Below are positions 23,930 to 32,970 of a DNA stretch of 64,000 nucleotides, piece after piece. The notes below the pieces were generated by a model. The model was not told the origin of the DNA. It did no database searches and saw only the letters and a program-made list of their open reading frames with translations. A program made the position numbers and the translations under genes. Every line of letters starts with the position of its first letter. The stretch's first letter is position 1. The stretch comes from JAFDWI01 sp964449375 (GTDB taxonomy: Bacteria; Actinomycetota; Acidimicrobiia; Acidimicrobiales; Iamiaceae): contig CAYVAS010000004.1 of NCBI GenBank assembly GCA_964449375.1, positions 1 through 64,000 on the forward strand, read 5' to 3'.

Positions 23930-23935
23930 ATCGTA
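23930..23935 (-). promoter_or_regulatory. -10 hexamer TACGAT of the DUF3151 gene
   Basis: On the minus strand TACGAT ends eight bases before the ATG at 23921, again without a ribosome binding site. Confidence 0.4.
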
Positions 23936-24007
23936 CCGGCTCCCGTGGCGACCCGGACCCCGGGCGTCCGGTGCCGCACGTGTCACCTACCCCGCCGGCA
24001 CGGTCGG

Positions 24008-24013
24008 TAGCCT
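24008..24013 (+). promoter_or_regulatory. -10 hexamer TAGCCT of the TetR gene
   Basis: TAGCCT ends eight bases before the GTG at 24022. Confidence 0.4.
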
Positions 24014-24021
24014 TGCTTGGC

Positions 24022-24690
24022 GTGCTCGAGCCCTCGACCGCCACCCGGCTCCCCCGCGGCCCCCACGGGCTGTCCCGAAGCGAGGTCGCCGAATCCCAGC
24101 GCTCCCGGCTGATCACCGCCATGATCGACGCGGTCGCCGAAAAGGGGTACGTCAAGACCACCGTGGGCGACGTGCTGAGCCGTGCCGGGGTGTCCCGGGC
24201 GACGTTCTATGAGCAGTTCACCGACAAGGCGGACTGCTTTCAGGCCACCTACTCGTTCGTGGTGGGCATGCTCGGCCAGGTCATGGAGGCGGCGATCGCC
24301 GCGCTCGACGCCGCGGACGCGCCCACCGACCCCGTCGACCGGATCGACACCCTCGTGGGCTGGTACCTGGACCTCCTCGGCCAGTCACCCAGTCTGGCCA
24401 AGGTGTTCCTCGTCGAGGTCTACGCCACCGGACCCCTGGTGGTCGAGCAGCGCCGGGCCACGATCGAGACGTTCGTGTCGTTGATCGTGGACCTGCTCGA
24501 CGACGTGCCCTTCACCGGAACCGAGGACGAACAGCACTTCACGATCCGGGCTCTGGTCACCTCGCTGGTCGCGCTGGCCACCGAAGCCGTCGCCGCCGGC
24601 GACCTCGACCACCTGGCCGACCTTCGGGCGCCGTTCCGGAACCTGGTGGCCCGGATGCTCGGCCCCTCCCTGGGTGAACCCGGGAGCTGA
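24022..24690 (+). CDS. TetR family transcriptional regulator
   Basis: A 222-residue repressor-type protein. The N-terminal helix-turn-helix runs from SRSEVAESQRSRLITAMID through VLSRAGVSRATFYEQFTDK (about residues 25-75), with the recognition helix at VSRATFYEQF. The C-terminal ligand domain is all-helical and of standard length, ending in PFRNLVARML. The GTG at 24022 is supported by TAGCCT eight bases upstream. The target is not obvious: neighbours are a divergent DUF3151 gene and a convergent methyltransferase. No palindrome clear enough to call is visible in its own promoter. Confidence 0.9.
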   Translation: MLEPSTATRLPRGPHGLSRSEVAESQRSRLITAMIDAVAEKGYVKTTVGDVLSRAGVSRATFYEQFTDKADCFQATYSFVVGMLGQVMEAAIAALDAADAPTDPVDRIDTLVGWYLDLLGQSPSLAKVFLVEVYATGPLVVEQRRATIETFVSLIVDLLDDVPFTGTEDEQHFTIRALVTSLVALATEAVAAGDLDHLADLRAPFRNLVARMLGPSLGEPGS

Positions 24691-24726
24691 GACGCGCCCA
24701 CCTGCACCGCCGCCGGGGTTCGCCGG

Positions 24727-25389
24727 TCAGGACCGGGTGAAGCGAAACAGATACTTGTCTTCGTGGTAGTAGGCCAGCCACTCGGCCAGATCGTCGGCGT
24801 CCGGATCGTGGCGGTGGGCCTCCACCGGGACGAAGTCGAGCTTCAGCCGGGCCACCGCCACCGCGAACCCCGCGGCGGCAAAGGTGTCGGCCACCTCGTC
24901 GACCTTCCGTAGCGGCGGCAGCGCCATCTCTTCCGCGGCCGTCGCGTGCCACGCCGAGGTCAACGCACTTTCGGCATGCACCCCGAGCGAGGCGTAATAC
25001 GACGCGCCGGGCACCAGCGCGTCGTACACGGCCCGGGCGTGATCGGCGAGGTCGGCGATGAGGTAGAGCACCTCGTGGCTGAAGGCCACCTCGAAGTCTC
25101 CCCAGCCCTCGGGCACCGTGGACGCCGTGGCGAAGGTGAGCGGCCGGTCGCCACGCAACCGGATCGCGTCGTCGATCGCCGCTGCTGCCGGGTCGTACCC
25201 GTGGCCCGAGGCGATCGATGCGGCATCCGCGAGCAACCGCAGGAACCCGCCCTGGTTGCATCCCACGTCCAGGACGCGGCGGCCGGCCGGGTCGACGTCG
25301 ATGGTGTCGAGGATCGCCCGCCAGAGAAATGCGTGTTCATGCTGCATCGCCTCGTCGGCGGCTGCGTCCTGCCAGTATCCGGTGTTCAT
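24727..25389 (-). CDS. SAM-dependent methyltransferase
   Basis: A 220-residue class I methyltransferase. Motif I is RRVLDVGCNQGGFLRLL (near residue 38), the motif II acid lies in GHGYDPAAAAID, and motif IV is FEVAFSHEVLYLIADL. The N-terminus MNTGYWQDAAADEAMQHEH and the C-terminal WLAYYHEDKYLFRFTRS resemble small-molecule or sugar methyltransferases. The ATG at 25389 lies seven bases after TAGGGT. A GTG nine bases upstream is an alternative. It is divergent from the GT-C-like membrane gene at 25545, suggesting a role in glycan or lipid decoration. Confidence 0.85.
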   Translation of the reverse strand: MNTGYWQDAAADEAMQHEHAFLWRAILDTIDVDPAGRRVLDVGCNQGGFLRLLADAASIASGHGYDPAAAAIDDAIRLRGDRPLTFATASTVPEGWGDFEVAFSHEVLYLIADLADHARAVYDALVPGASYYASLGVHAESALTSAWHATAAEEMALPPLRKVDEVADTFAAAGFAVAVARLKLDFVPVEAHRHDPDADDLAEWLAYYHEDKYLFRFTRS

Positions 25390-25396
25390 CGCGCTC

Positions 25397-25402
25397 ACCC
25401 TA
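25397..25402 (-). promoter_or_regulatory. -10 hexamer TAGGGT of the methyltransferase
   Basis: On the minus strand TAGGGT ends seven bases before the ATG at 25389, the leaderless layout. Confidence 0.45.
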
Positions 25403-25544
25403 TTGACTGACGCGATCACCGGGCCCCCGACGAGATCCGGAGCACTGGTATCCTCCCGGTGCCCCACTGGAGGCCGACCTCCGTCGCTCCGCGCCCTGTC
25501 CCCGCGGCGTCGGGCGGCCCTGGATTCCCGCCTGCGAAGGGTCG

Positions 25545-27527
25545 ATGCCCCCCAGTCACTCCCATGGAAACGGCCTCGCCACACGCCTGGGCCCCATCGA
25601 CCCGCTCCGGGCGGCCGCGACCCTGCTCACGATCCTGCCCGTCTGGGTGGCGGTGCTGCAGACCGGGCTGAGCCGGACCCCGCCGCTGGGTGACGCGGCG
25701 CTCACCGTCCTGCGGGCGACCGACGTGTTCAGCTCCGACCCGCCGTTGGTCGGGATGCTCGCCGCCGGAGCGTCCGGCGCCGGTCACGAGGTGCACTTCC
25801 CCGGCCCCTGGCAGCTCTACGTGCTGGCCGGCCCGACCCGGTTGTTCGGCGTCGTGTGGGGTCCGATCGTCGCCATGGGCGCGCTGAACACGGTCTGGTT
25901 GCTGGCCGGCTGCTGGCTGCTGTGCCGGCGACTCGACCGCATCCGGTCACTGGTGGGGATCGGATTCCTGGCGTTGTTCAGCTGGTCGGTGGGCAGCGGT
26001 TTTCTCATCACGCCGGTGCCCATGGACATGATCCTGGTGCCCTTCGCGGTGTTCCTGATCGCCGCGTGGTGCGTCGCCACCGGCGAGGAGGTCGCGTTGC
26101 CCGTTCTGGTGCTGCTGGCGAACTTCCTGTGGACCTCGCATCTGGTGCTGATCCTGCTGGTGCCGGTGATCGGCGCGTGCGCGCTCGTCGGATTGGTGCT
26201 CTCCCTCCGCGCCCGGCGCGCCGAACGGATCGACGCTGGCGATCCCCGACTGCTGCGCCGGTCCCTCGTGGTGTCGGCGGCCATCACGGTCGTGATGTGG
26301 ATCCCGCCGCTGATCCAGCAGTTCACGGCCAGCCCCGGCAATCTGCGTCTTCTGCTGGCCAGCTCGGGCGACACCCGCGCCTCGATCGGTTCCTGGACCC
26401 GTGCGCTTCACGTGGTGATCTCGACCATCGCCCGACCTCCGTTCTGGCTGCGCGGCACCGTCGACACCCCCAGTTACACCAGAAGACCCGTCGGTCCCGA
26501 GGCCATCGGGATGCTTTCGGTGTTCGACGTCATGGCCATCGTGGTCGTGGCGGCCGTCATGGTCCTGCTCGGGGTCGCGGCGTTCCGACGCCGTGACCGG
26601 ATCGGGTTCTGGGCGCTGGTCGTCGCCGCGGTGGCGGCACTCGCCTGCGTGCCGAACACCTACCTGGCGCCGACCACGGTCGGCTTTCCGGTCATCTACC
26701 TGCGCTCGCTGCAGGCCGTGGCGATGTTCGTGTGGTTCGCGATCGCGCTCAATCTGGTCGGTCTGGCACGCGGCCGGATTCCTGCGCCGGTGCGTCGGTC
26801 GGCGCCGGGAACGATCGTGGCCGGGATCGCGGTGTTGGCATTGGCAAACCTGCCCACCGGACCCAGCGGTTACGGCACCGACCGACGAGCGGTGCGTCTG
26901 GTCCGCTCGATGAACGCAACGGTCCCCACCGCGGTCGACGGGCCCGTTCGCATCGATCCGGCCTGGGATCTCACGAGCCAGGCGTACCGCGCCGCGCTCG
27001 CTCTGGGCCTGTACGACCACGATGTTGCGTTCTGTGTCGAACCGAAACTGGTCCGTCAGGTGGGACGGGCCTGTCCGGACCCGCACCCTCGGTCGCTGGT
27101 GGTGACCGCGACGCTGGGGGGGTCCCCGCCGGCGGCTCCTTCCGGGACGGCACCCGAGGTGATCTGGCGCGGCGACAAACTCTCCCCGGAAGAAGCCGAC
27201 GAGCTCGCCCGACTCGATCGACGGTGGAACGAGTGGTTGGGGGCCCGGAATGCCATGGAGCTGACCGATGAGATGAAGGCCGGGGTGGCCCGCTACGCGT
27301 CAGGCGGTGGGGTCGTCGCCGTGGAGGCGATGCTGAACCCCGCCGACGGCGACCTCAGCGGCCTCCAGCACGAGCCACTGTTCAAGGTGCTCGTCGAGTT
27401 CGCCATCGACTGGCACGGCGGCACCGCGGTCGAGCCGTTCGTCGACGCACCGCTGCCCAGCGACGACCTGGTGCGTTGGAGCCGCCTGACCGACGACGAC
27501 CAGTCCGTGACGGTGCGGCTGCGCTAA
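25545..27527 (+). CDS. Large polytopic membrane protein, GT-C-like
   Basis: A 660-residue membrane protein with about ten to twelve hydrophobic segments in the first 420 residues and a soluble C-terminal domain of about 230 residues. After the first segment comes LGDAALTVLRATDVFSSDPPLVGM, with acids in the position of the GT-C catalytic loop, then FPGPWQLYVLAGPTRLFG. It lacks clear similarity to a named family that I can see. Its architecture parallels the protein at 21661. GAAGGG lies just before the ATG. The stop overlaps the stop of the convergent esterase gene by four bases. Confidence 0.7.
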   Translation: MPPSHSHGNGLATRLGPIDPLRAAATLLTILPVWVAVLQTGLSRTPPLGDAALTVLRATDVFSSDPPLVGMLAAGASGAGHEVHFPGPWQLYVLAGPTRLFGVVWGPIVAMGALNTVWLLAGCWLLCRRLDRIRSLVGIGFLALFSWSVGSGFLITPVPMDMILVPFAVFLIAAWCVATGEEVALPVLVLLANFLWTSHLVLILLVPVIGACALVGLVLSLRARRAERIDAGDPRLLRRSLVVSAAITVVMWIPPLIQQFTASPGNLRLLLASSGDTRASIGSWTRALHVVISTIARPPFWLRGTVDTPSYTRRPVGPEAIGMLSVFDVMAIVVVAAVMVLLGVAAFRRRDRIGFWALVVAAVAALACVPNTYLAPTTVGFPVIYLRSLQAVAMFVWFAIALNLVGLARGRIPAPVRRSAPGTIVAGIAVLALANLPTGPSGYGTDRRAVRLVRSMNATVPTAVDGPVRIDPAWDLTSQAYRAALALGLYDHDVAFCVEPKLVRQVGRACPDPHPRSLVVTATLGGSPPAAPSGTAPEVIWRGDKLSPEEADELARLDRRWNEWLGARNAMELTDEMKAGVARYASGGGVVAVEAMLNPADGDLSGLQHEPLFKVLVEFAIDWHGGTAVEPFVDAPLPSDDLVRWSRLTDDDQSVTVRLR

Positions 27528-30238
27528 CGCCAGGCGACGTGACAGGCCGCGCCATCGCACACGTCGATCACCTGGCTGGTGCCCTCGGGCTGCAGGAACG
27601 CGGACTTCTGCCTGCGGGCATCCGCGTCATGGCGAGGGTCCTCGTGGGGGTCGTGACCCTCGGGCGGCATGGTGTTGGTGAGCTCCGGCAGAGGGACGCC
27701 GCTGTCGAAGTACATGATCGCCGAACCGCCCCGTGAGGCCGCGTCGAGACAGTCGATGTCCCACAGCAGCCGGGTGTCGGGCACCCGGCCGGGATCGAAC
27801 GCCGGACAGTGGGCGCGTGCCCCGACCGTGCGGGCCATGGTGTCCGCGGTGTAGTTGCTGACCTGGTGGTCACCCAGGGCGACCTGCAACAGCACGGAGT
27901 GGCGCGGTGTGCCGGGCAGCGGGTCGTCGGTGATGTGGTTGGCGTACCCGTTGGGTTCGGCCCGGTCCCACTGCAACTGCACCGCCGCCAAGCCCAGCAT
28001 CCGGTCCAGTTGTGACGGGTAGGCCGGCGTCATGATGGCCTCGAAGGGTTCGAAGTCCACACTGCGGGGCAGCAGCAGCGAGTAGTTCATGCCGGGCACC
28101 CCGAGCACCGACCTGGTCAGGTCGGTGGCCACCGCGGTGAGCATCCCTCCGGCGATCCCACCCTGGCTGTTGCCGTCGTAGTACAGCTCACCGGCCGCCA
28201 GGACCGAGTCGCCCGCGTCGTTCCGGAACGCCGGGTCGGCGGCCAGGCCGGGCGACATCTTCATCAAACGGCCCAGGAACAGGAAGTTCAACACGCCCTG
28301 TTGCATCCGGTCGGCGAGCCTCGGGAACAGCGACAGGTCTCCCAGGATGCCCGCGGCGGTGCCCACGTCGTCGGTGGACATCCCCACCCAGTTGGAACCA
28401 CAGAACACCATGTTGTGTTCGGCGGCCATGTCCTGGATGTTGCCGGCGGTCACCTCGGCGACCGACCCGAACAGGCCGTGCCCGTACAACGAGGGCCTTG
28501 CCGGTGACGACAGCGCCGCCTCCGGAATCACACAGCGGAACACCGCGGTGAAGGTGCCGTTACGCACCGGCAGGCCGGTCGCGTCCTCCTCGAAGGTGGC
28601 ACCAGGCGCACCGGTGCCCGTCAGGTAGTTGGGCACCTCGAAGGTACCCTCCACGACCCTGGCGGTGCCCGCGCGCGTTCCGGGCTGCACGCTGGTCACC
28701 GAGAACGCCGGAGCGGCGCTGCCCAGATGGGCGAAGGCGTCGTCGCGAATGTGCACCATCCGTCCGGTGAGGTTCGGCGTGCTGGCGACCGTGAAGTCCC
28801 AGGCCAGGAAGGCACTGGAGCGTTCGAAACCCACCGCCGCCAGATCGGCGAAGATCGTCTCGAAGTGATCGCGGCGCTGGGCGAAACCCGCCACGTCGCT
28901 GTCGATACCGTCGCGGTACGCGCGGAACACCGGCGGGGCCTCCAGGGCTCGGCCCGCCGAGTCCTTCACGTTGCGCAGCCCCACCACGTGGCGGTGGCCG
29001 TCGGCGAGGTTGCGCACCGGGTGGATCATCAGCAGCTGCTCGGCCGGGTCGTCGTAGGGGTCGTGCACGTCGAGCTCGGCCCAGGTGGGCACGATCTCGC
29101 CGGTGACGGTGTCCACGAGCACCACCGACGCGGTGGCACCGTTGCGGTCGAGGTGGTCGATCGTGGGAAAGCCCGACGCCTCCGGGTCGACCCCGGGGAT
29201 CTGCACCAGCAGCGACGACCCGGGACTGAAGCCGTCGGAGCGGTTCGACTGGGACGGGTCCATGTGCACGCCCGACACGTTGGCGGGCAGATGCGAGGCC
29301 TTCAGGTTCACCCGGCGCCCCGTGGCAGTGGTGGCGTCGGCGCGGGTGTAGTGATCGTTGGGCCAGGGCAGCATGCATGACCCACCGGCGATCGGGTCAC
29401 ACCCGGCGCCGACCGATTCCGCAGACGCCCCCAGCGCGGTCTGGACGGCCAGAGCGCCGGCCGAGGCGGCCACGGCCGCCCAGTACGCGCCTCCGCCGGC
29501 ATCCGGGGACCGCCACAGCACCCGCTGGTAGGCCTCGGCGGTGACGAGGCCGCCGTACTCGGCGCTGTGGCCGATCACCGCGACGAGACCCGCCGGGGAC
29601 AACCCGGCGTCGAGACGGGCCGTGAAGTAGGCCGAGCCCTCCGCGTCGGCGGTGCGCTCCAGCATCGCCTGATAGACCGCCTCGACCCGTTCGGCCGACG
29701 AGGGGCGGGTCGTGGCGAACTCGGGGGAGGCCGCGACCGCGGCGAGCATCCACTCGATGGAAGCATCAGCGGCGATGCGTCCCGCGAAGTAGTCCTGACC
29801 CCCCTGGTCGGGCGCCCGGTCGAGCAGCGCGGAGAACGCTTCCTCCATGATCGGGGACACCGCGAGCGGGCTGCGGGCGACACCGGCGACCACACTGGCG
29901 ACCGGGGTACCCGCGTCGAGTTCGGCGGCCAGCGGCGACGCCGCCGCATCGGTCGCGCCTGAAGCGTCGGGGCCGAACCGCTCGAGCAACTGAAGGGCGA
30001 AGGGTTGGTTCGCCGACCTGCGAGGCAGCGCCGCAGGCGCCCCGGGACCCGGTGCGGCCACCGCGGCGCCGGTACCTGCGGTGGATCCGCTCGACGGCGC
30101 CGGGGTCGCCCCGGTGGACGATGGCACGGCCACCGAGACCGCGCACAGCGCCACCACCGCTGCCAGGACCGACACGGTCCGGCTCCGGCGCGTCCTGCGA
30201 CGTGGTGTGTCGACCGAATCCGTGGTCGCGGTGCTCAT
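27524..30238 (-). CDS. Secreted DUF4214-repeat protein with alpha/beta-hydrolase domain
   Basis: A 904-residue exported protein. A signal peptide (RTVSVLAAVVALCAVSVAV) is followed by a Pro/Ala/Ser linker. Three DUF4214-like repeats occupy about residues 130-260, each with an aromatic and L-x-R-(S/T/A)-(P/A)-D-x-x-G pattern, such as FSALLDRAPDQGG and YQRVLWRSPDAGG. The rest resembles a large secreted lipase or esterase, with nucleophile elbow YDGNSQGGIAGG (S691) and LYGHGLFGS upstream. A late HCPAFDPG segment adds cysteines. I start at ATG 30238, which has GGGGGCG upstream, rather than ATG 30253. DUF4214 domains occur in surface-layer and exported proteins of actinobacteria and cyanobacteria. 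Confidence 0.82.
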   Translation of the reverse strand: MSTATTDSVDTPRRRTRRSRTVSVLAAVVALCAVSVAVPSSTGATPAPSSGSTAGTGAAVAAPGPGAPAALPRRSANQPFALQLLERFGPDASGATDAAASPLAAELDAGTPVASVVAGVARSPLAVSPIMEEAFSALLDRAPDQGGQDYFAGRIAADASIEWMLAAVAASPEFATTRPSSAERVEAVYQAMLERTADAEGSAYFTARLDAGLSPAGLVAVIGHSAEYGGLVTAEAYQRVLWRSPDAGGGAYWAAVAASAGALAVQTALGASAESVGAGCDPIAGGSCMLPWPNDHYTRADATTATGRRVNLKASHLPANVSGVHMDPSQSNRSDGFSPGSSLLVQIPGVDPEASGFPTIDHLDRNGATASVVLVDTVTGEIVPTWAELDVHDPYDDPAEQLLMIHPVRNLADGHRHVVGLRNVKDSAGRALEAPPVFRAYRDGIDSDVAGFAQRRDHFETIFADLAAVGFERSSAFLAWDFTVASTPNLTGRMVHIRDDAFAHLGSAAPAFSVTSVQPGTRAGTARVVEGTFEVPNYLTGTGAPGATFEEDATGLPVRNGTFTAVFRCVIPEAALSSPARPSLYGHGLFGSVAEVTAGNIQDMAAEHNMVFCGSNWVGMSTDDVGTAAGILGDLSLFPRLADRMQQGVLNFLFLGRLMKMSPGLAADPAFRNDAGDSVLAAGELYYDGNSQGGIAGGMLTAVATDLTRSVLGVPGMNYSLLLPRSVDFEPFEAIMTPAYPSQLDRMLGLAAVQLQWDRAEPNGYANHITDDPLPGTPRHSVLLQVALGDHQVSNYTADTMARTVGARAHCPAFDPGRVPDTRLLWDIDCLDAASRGGSAIMYFDSGVPLPELTNTMPPEGHDPHEDPRHDADARRQKSAFLQPEGTSQVIDVCDGAACHVAWR

Positions 30239-30329
30239 CGTGATCGCCCCCATTGATCTCGTCGGCGGGTCGGAGCCTACATCCGGTGTGGGTGCCCTGT
30301 CGGCGCCCTGGCCGCACGCGGGCTGACGG

Positions 30330-30335
30330 TAGGGT
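30330..30335 (+). promoter_or_regulatory. -10 hexamer TAGGGT upstream of the RND gene
   Basis: TAGGGT lies about 80 bases before the ATG at 30418, so this transcript would carry a leader, unlike most promoters here. No convincing -35 is seen. Confidence 0.3.
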
Positions 30336-30417
30336 GTCGCCGTCTCCCCCGAGGCAACCACGGAGGCCGGGTGCCGGGGCCACCAAATCGAGTACTCGAC
30401 GAAAGCATCCACGTTCG

Positions 30418-32970
30418 ATGAAGCGATTCTGGGGCTGGCTGGCCCTGACCGCGGGAAAGCGAGCCGGCACCGTCGGCATCATCGGCCTGCTGATCACCCT
30501 CATCCTCGGGGTCGGGATCACCCGGCTGGAGTTCGCCACCAGCCAGTCCAGCTACCTGAACCCGTCCGATCAGGTCTACAAGGACGTGCGCGCCTATGAG
30601 GACCTCTTCGGCGGTCAGGCGATGGTCGTCATGTTCACGATGACCGGGTCGGCGACGGTCGAAGATCTGTTCACCCCGGAGAACACCGCGACCATGCAGG
30701 CGCTGCGCGCCGAGCTGGAGGCGGGCGCCCAAGCGCACCAGCTCCAGAGCACGATCGATCCGCTCCTGGCACTGGAGTATTCCAACTCGCTGATCACCCA
30801 GAAGTGGGTGCCCGGTGAGGACGGCGGGGCGGGCACGGTCACCGACGCGCCCATCACCGAAGCGGTCGCCGGTGCCGCGCTGCTCGACGCGCTCGCCCGC
30901 GACGGCTCCGACGCCGGCACCCAGGCCCGTTCCGCGGACTCGACCACCACCCTCGCTCGGGTCGGCGCCGTGGAAGGTCCCCACACCCTCGAGAACCCCG
31001 AGTGGGTGCGGTTCCTGCTCTACGACAACCGTGGCCCGGAGGACGGGAACATTCGCAAGGCGCTGCAGACGTTCTTTCCCGACCGCACCCACGCCCAGCT
31101 CATCGTGCGCCTCGAGGGCAACCAGGCCCTGGACGAACAGAGCGCCTCGGCGGACTTCGTGCAACAGACCGTCGCCAAGTACGACTTCGACCGGGCCACG
31201 ACCCTGACCACCGGCGCGCCCTCACTGCTGCAGAACATCAACGACTACCTGCAGGGCGGCATGATCCTGCTGGGGGCCATCGCCGCCGGCGTGATGGTCG
31301 TGATCCTCCTGGTCCTGTTCGACGTGCGCTGGCGGCTGCTGCCGCTCGCCGTGATCGCGCTCGGGCTCACCTGGGCCTTCGGGCTGGCCGGTTACCTGGG
31401 GATCCCGCTGACCCTGGCCACGATCGCCGGGCTGCCGGTGCTGTTGGGCGTGGGCATCGACTACGCGATCCAGTTGCACGCCCGCGTCGAGGAGGAGGTC
31501 ACCATCAACCAGGCGGCGCACCCGCTGCAGGAGACCGCCCGCAACCTGGCCCCGGCGCTGATGGTGGTCACCTTCGACGCGGTGTTCGCGTTCTCCGCAC
31601 TGCACTTCGCGAACGTGCCGATGATCCGCGAGTTCGGCTATCTGCTGGCCGTGGGCATCGCGGTGATCTGTTTGACCAGCATCGTGGTGCCGCTGGCCAC
31701 CCTGGGCATCCGCGAGTACCGCTCGCCCACCGTGCGCACCGTCACGCCCCGATCCGAGGCCCTCGGTCGACTGGTGATCCGACTGGGTGCACTGCCCCGG
31801 AAGCTCGGCGGACCCCTCATCGTGGCCTCGCTGGCGATCTTCGCCGCCGGCATCGTGGTGGAACCCCGCCTGGAGCTGCAGACCGACCCCATCCAGTGGG
31901 TGAACCAGGAGTCCCAGGTCATCCAGGACATCGAGGCACTGCAGGATGGCACCGGGTCGTCGAACGAACTCGGCGTGTTCATCACCGCCACAGGAGACGA
32001 CGCAACGGTGTTCACCCAGGACACCGTCGACTACGTCGACACCTTCACCGTCGACGAGTTGCAGACCAACTCGGGCCGCCTGCGGACCGCCAACAGCGTC
32101 GTGGCGATCGTGTCCAACATCATCAACGATGTGCCCGGGGGGAGCCACGTGACCCCGAGTGTGGAGTCGGTGCGCGCCGCGTACGAGGTGGCCCCCGCAG
32201 CCATCCGGGCGAGCTTCGCCACCGAGGACCACCGGGCGATGAACGTCATCTTCCGCACCGGTACCCCCGACCGGGAGGTGGTCCCCCTCGACGAACAGGC
32301 CGAACTGGTCGATGGGCTCCGCGACCGCTTCGCCGCACCCGCGGTGCCCGACGGTGTCTCGCTCACTCCCTCGGGGCTGGCGGTGGTCGGTGTGGGCCTG
32401 CTGGAGAACCTCGAGTCGAACCGGGTGTTGCTCACCTACCTGGCGATCGGCTTCGTGGCGCTGTACCTGGCGTTGCGGCTGCGCAGCATCGTGCGTTCAC
32501 TGCTGTCGTTGATCCCGGTACTGATCGCGGTCGGCACCGCCTCGCTCATCGCCTACTTCCTGGACCTGAAGCTGTCGCCGCTCACCGCGGTGGGCGGCCC
32601 GCTGGTCGTGGCGATCTGTACCGAGTTCACCTCGCTGCTGCTGTTGCGCTTCGTGGAGGAACGCGGCCGGGGCTTTCCACCCCGCGAGGCCATCGAGCAC
32701 ACCGCGGCCCGCACCGGCCGTGCCTTCATCGTGTCCGCGCTCACCGCGGTGTCCGGGGTGGCGGTGATCGCAACGTCGTCGATGCCGCTGCTGCGCGACT
32801 TCGGCATCGTGGTGGGCATGAACGTGCTCGTGGCCCTGGCCAGCGCGCTGGTGTTCCTGCCGCCGATGCTGGAGTGGGCCGAATCCGGAGGCCGCAACTG
32901 GATCTCCCGACGGCTGGTCCCCGACGAGGTGCTCGCCGCGGCCGATCGCTCCGAGGGGCGCGCCCCGTGA
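30418..32970 (+). CDS. RND superfamily (MMPL/HpnN-like) transporter
   Basis: An 850-residue membrane protein with two internally repeated halves. Each has one membrane segment, a large extracytoplasmic loop and a five-segment bundle. Conserved features include GVGIDYAIQLHARV in the first bundle (the proton-relay aspartate region) and the equivalent VAICTEFTSLLLLRF in the second, where the aspartate is not kept. Both bundles end in a conserved gating part (REFGYLLAVGIAV, RDFGIVVGMNVLV). Relatives export lipids such as hopanoids and mycobacterial lipids. The stop overlaps xseA by GTGA, an unusual pairing. Confidence 0.88.
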   Translation: MKRFWGWLALTAGKRAGTVGIIGLLITLILGVGITRLEFATSQSSYLNPSDQVYKDVRAYEDLFGGQAMVVMFTMTGSATVEDLFTPENTATMQALRAELEAGAQAHQLQSTIDPLLALEYSNSLITQKWVPGEDGGAGTVTDAPITEAVAGAALLDALARDGSDAGTQARSADSTTTLARVGAVEGPHTLENPEWVRFLLYDNRGPEDGNIRKALQTFFPDRTHAQLIVRLEGNQALDEQSASADFVQQTVAKYDFDRATTLTTGAPSLLQNINDYLQGGMILLGAIAAGVMVVILLVLFDVRWRLLPLAVIALGLTWAFGLAGYLGIPLTLATIAGLPVLLGVGIDYAIQLHARVEEEVTINQAAHPLQETARNLAPALMVVTFDAVFAFSALHFANVPMIREFGYLLAVGIAVICLTSIVVPLATLGIREYRSPTVRTVTPRSEALGRLVIRLGALPRKLGGPLIVASLAIFAAGIVVEPRLELQTDPIQWVNQESQVIQDIEALQDGTGSSNELGVFITATGDDATVFTQDTVDYVDTFTVDELQTNSGRLRTANSVVAIVSNIINDVPGGSHVTPSVESVRAAYEVAPAAIRASFATEDHRAMNVIFRTGTPDREVVPLDEQAELVDGLRDRFAAPAVPDGVSLTPSGLAVVGVGLLENLESNRVLLTYLAIGFVALYLALRLRSIVRSLLSLIPVLIAVGTASLIAYFLDLKLSPLTAVGGPLVVAICTEFTSLLLLRFVEERGRGFPPREAIEHTAARTGRAFIVSALTAVSGVAVIATSSMPLLRDFGIVVGMNVLVALASALVFLPPMLEWAESGGRNWISRRLVPDEVLAAADRSEGRAP

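Noticed and set aside
27524..30412. Longer start for the DUF4214 esterase at 30412
   Set aside because: The extra residues lie before the signal peptide, overlap the divergent promoter region, and lack a ribosome binding site.
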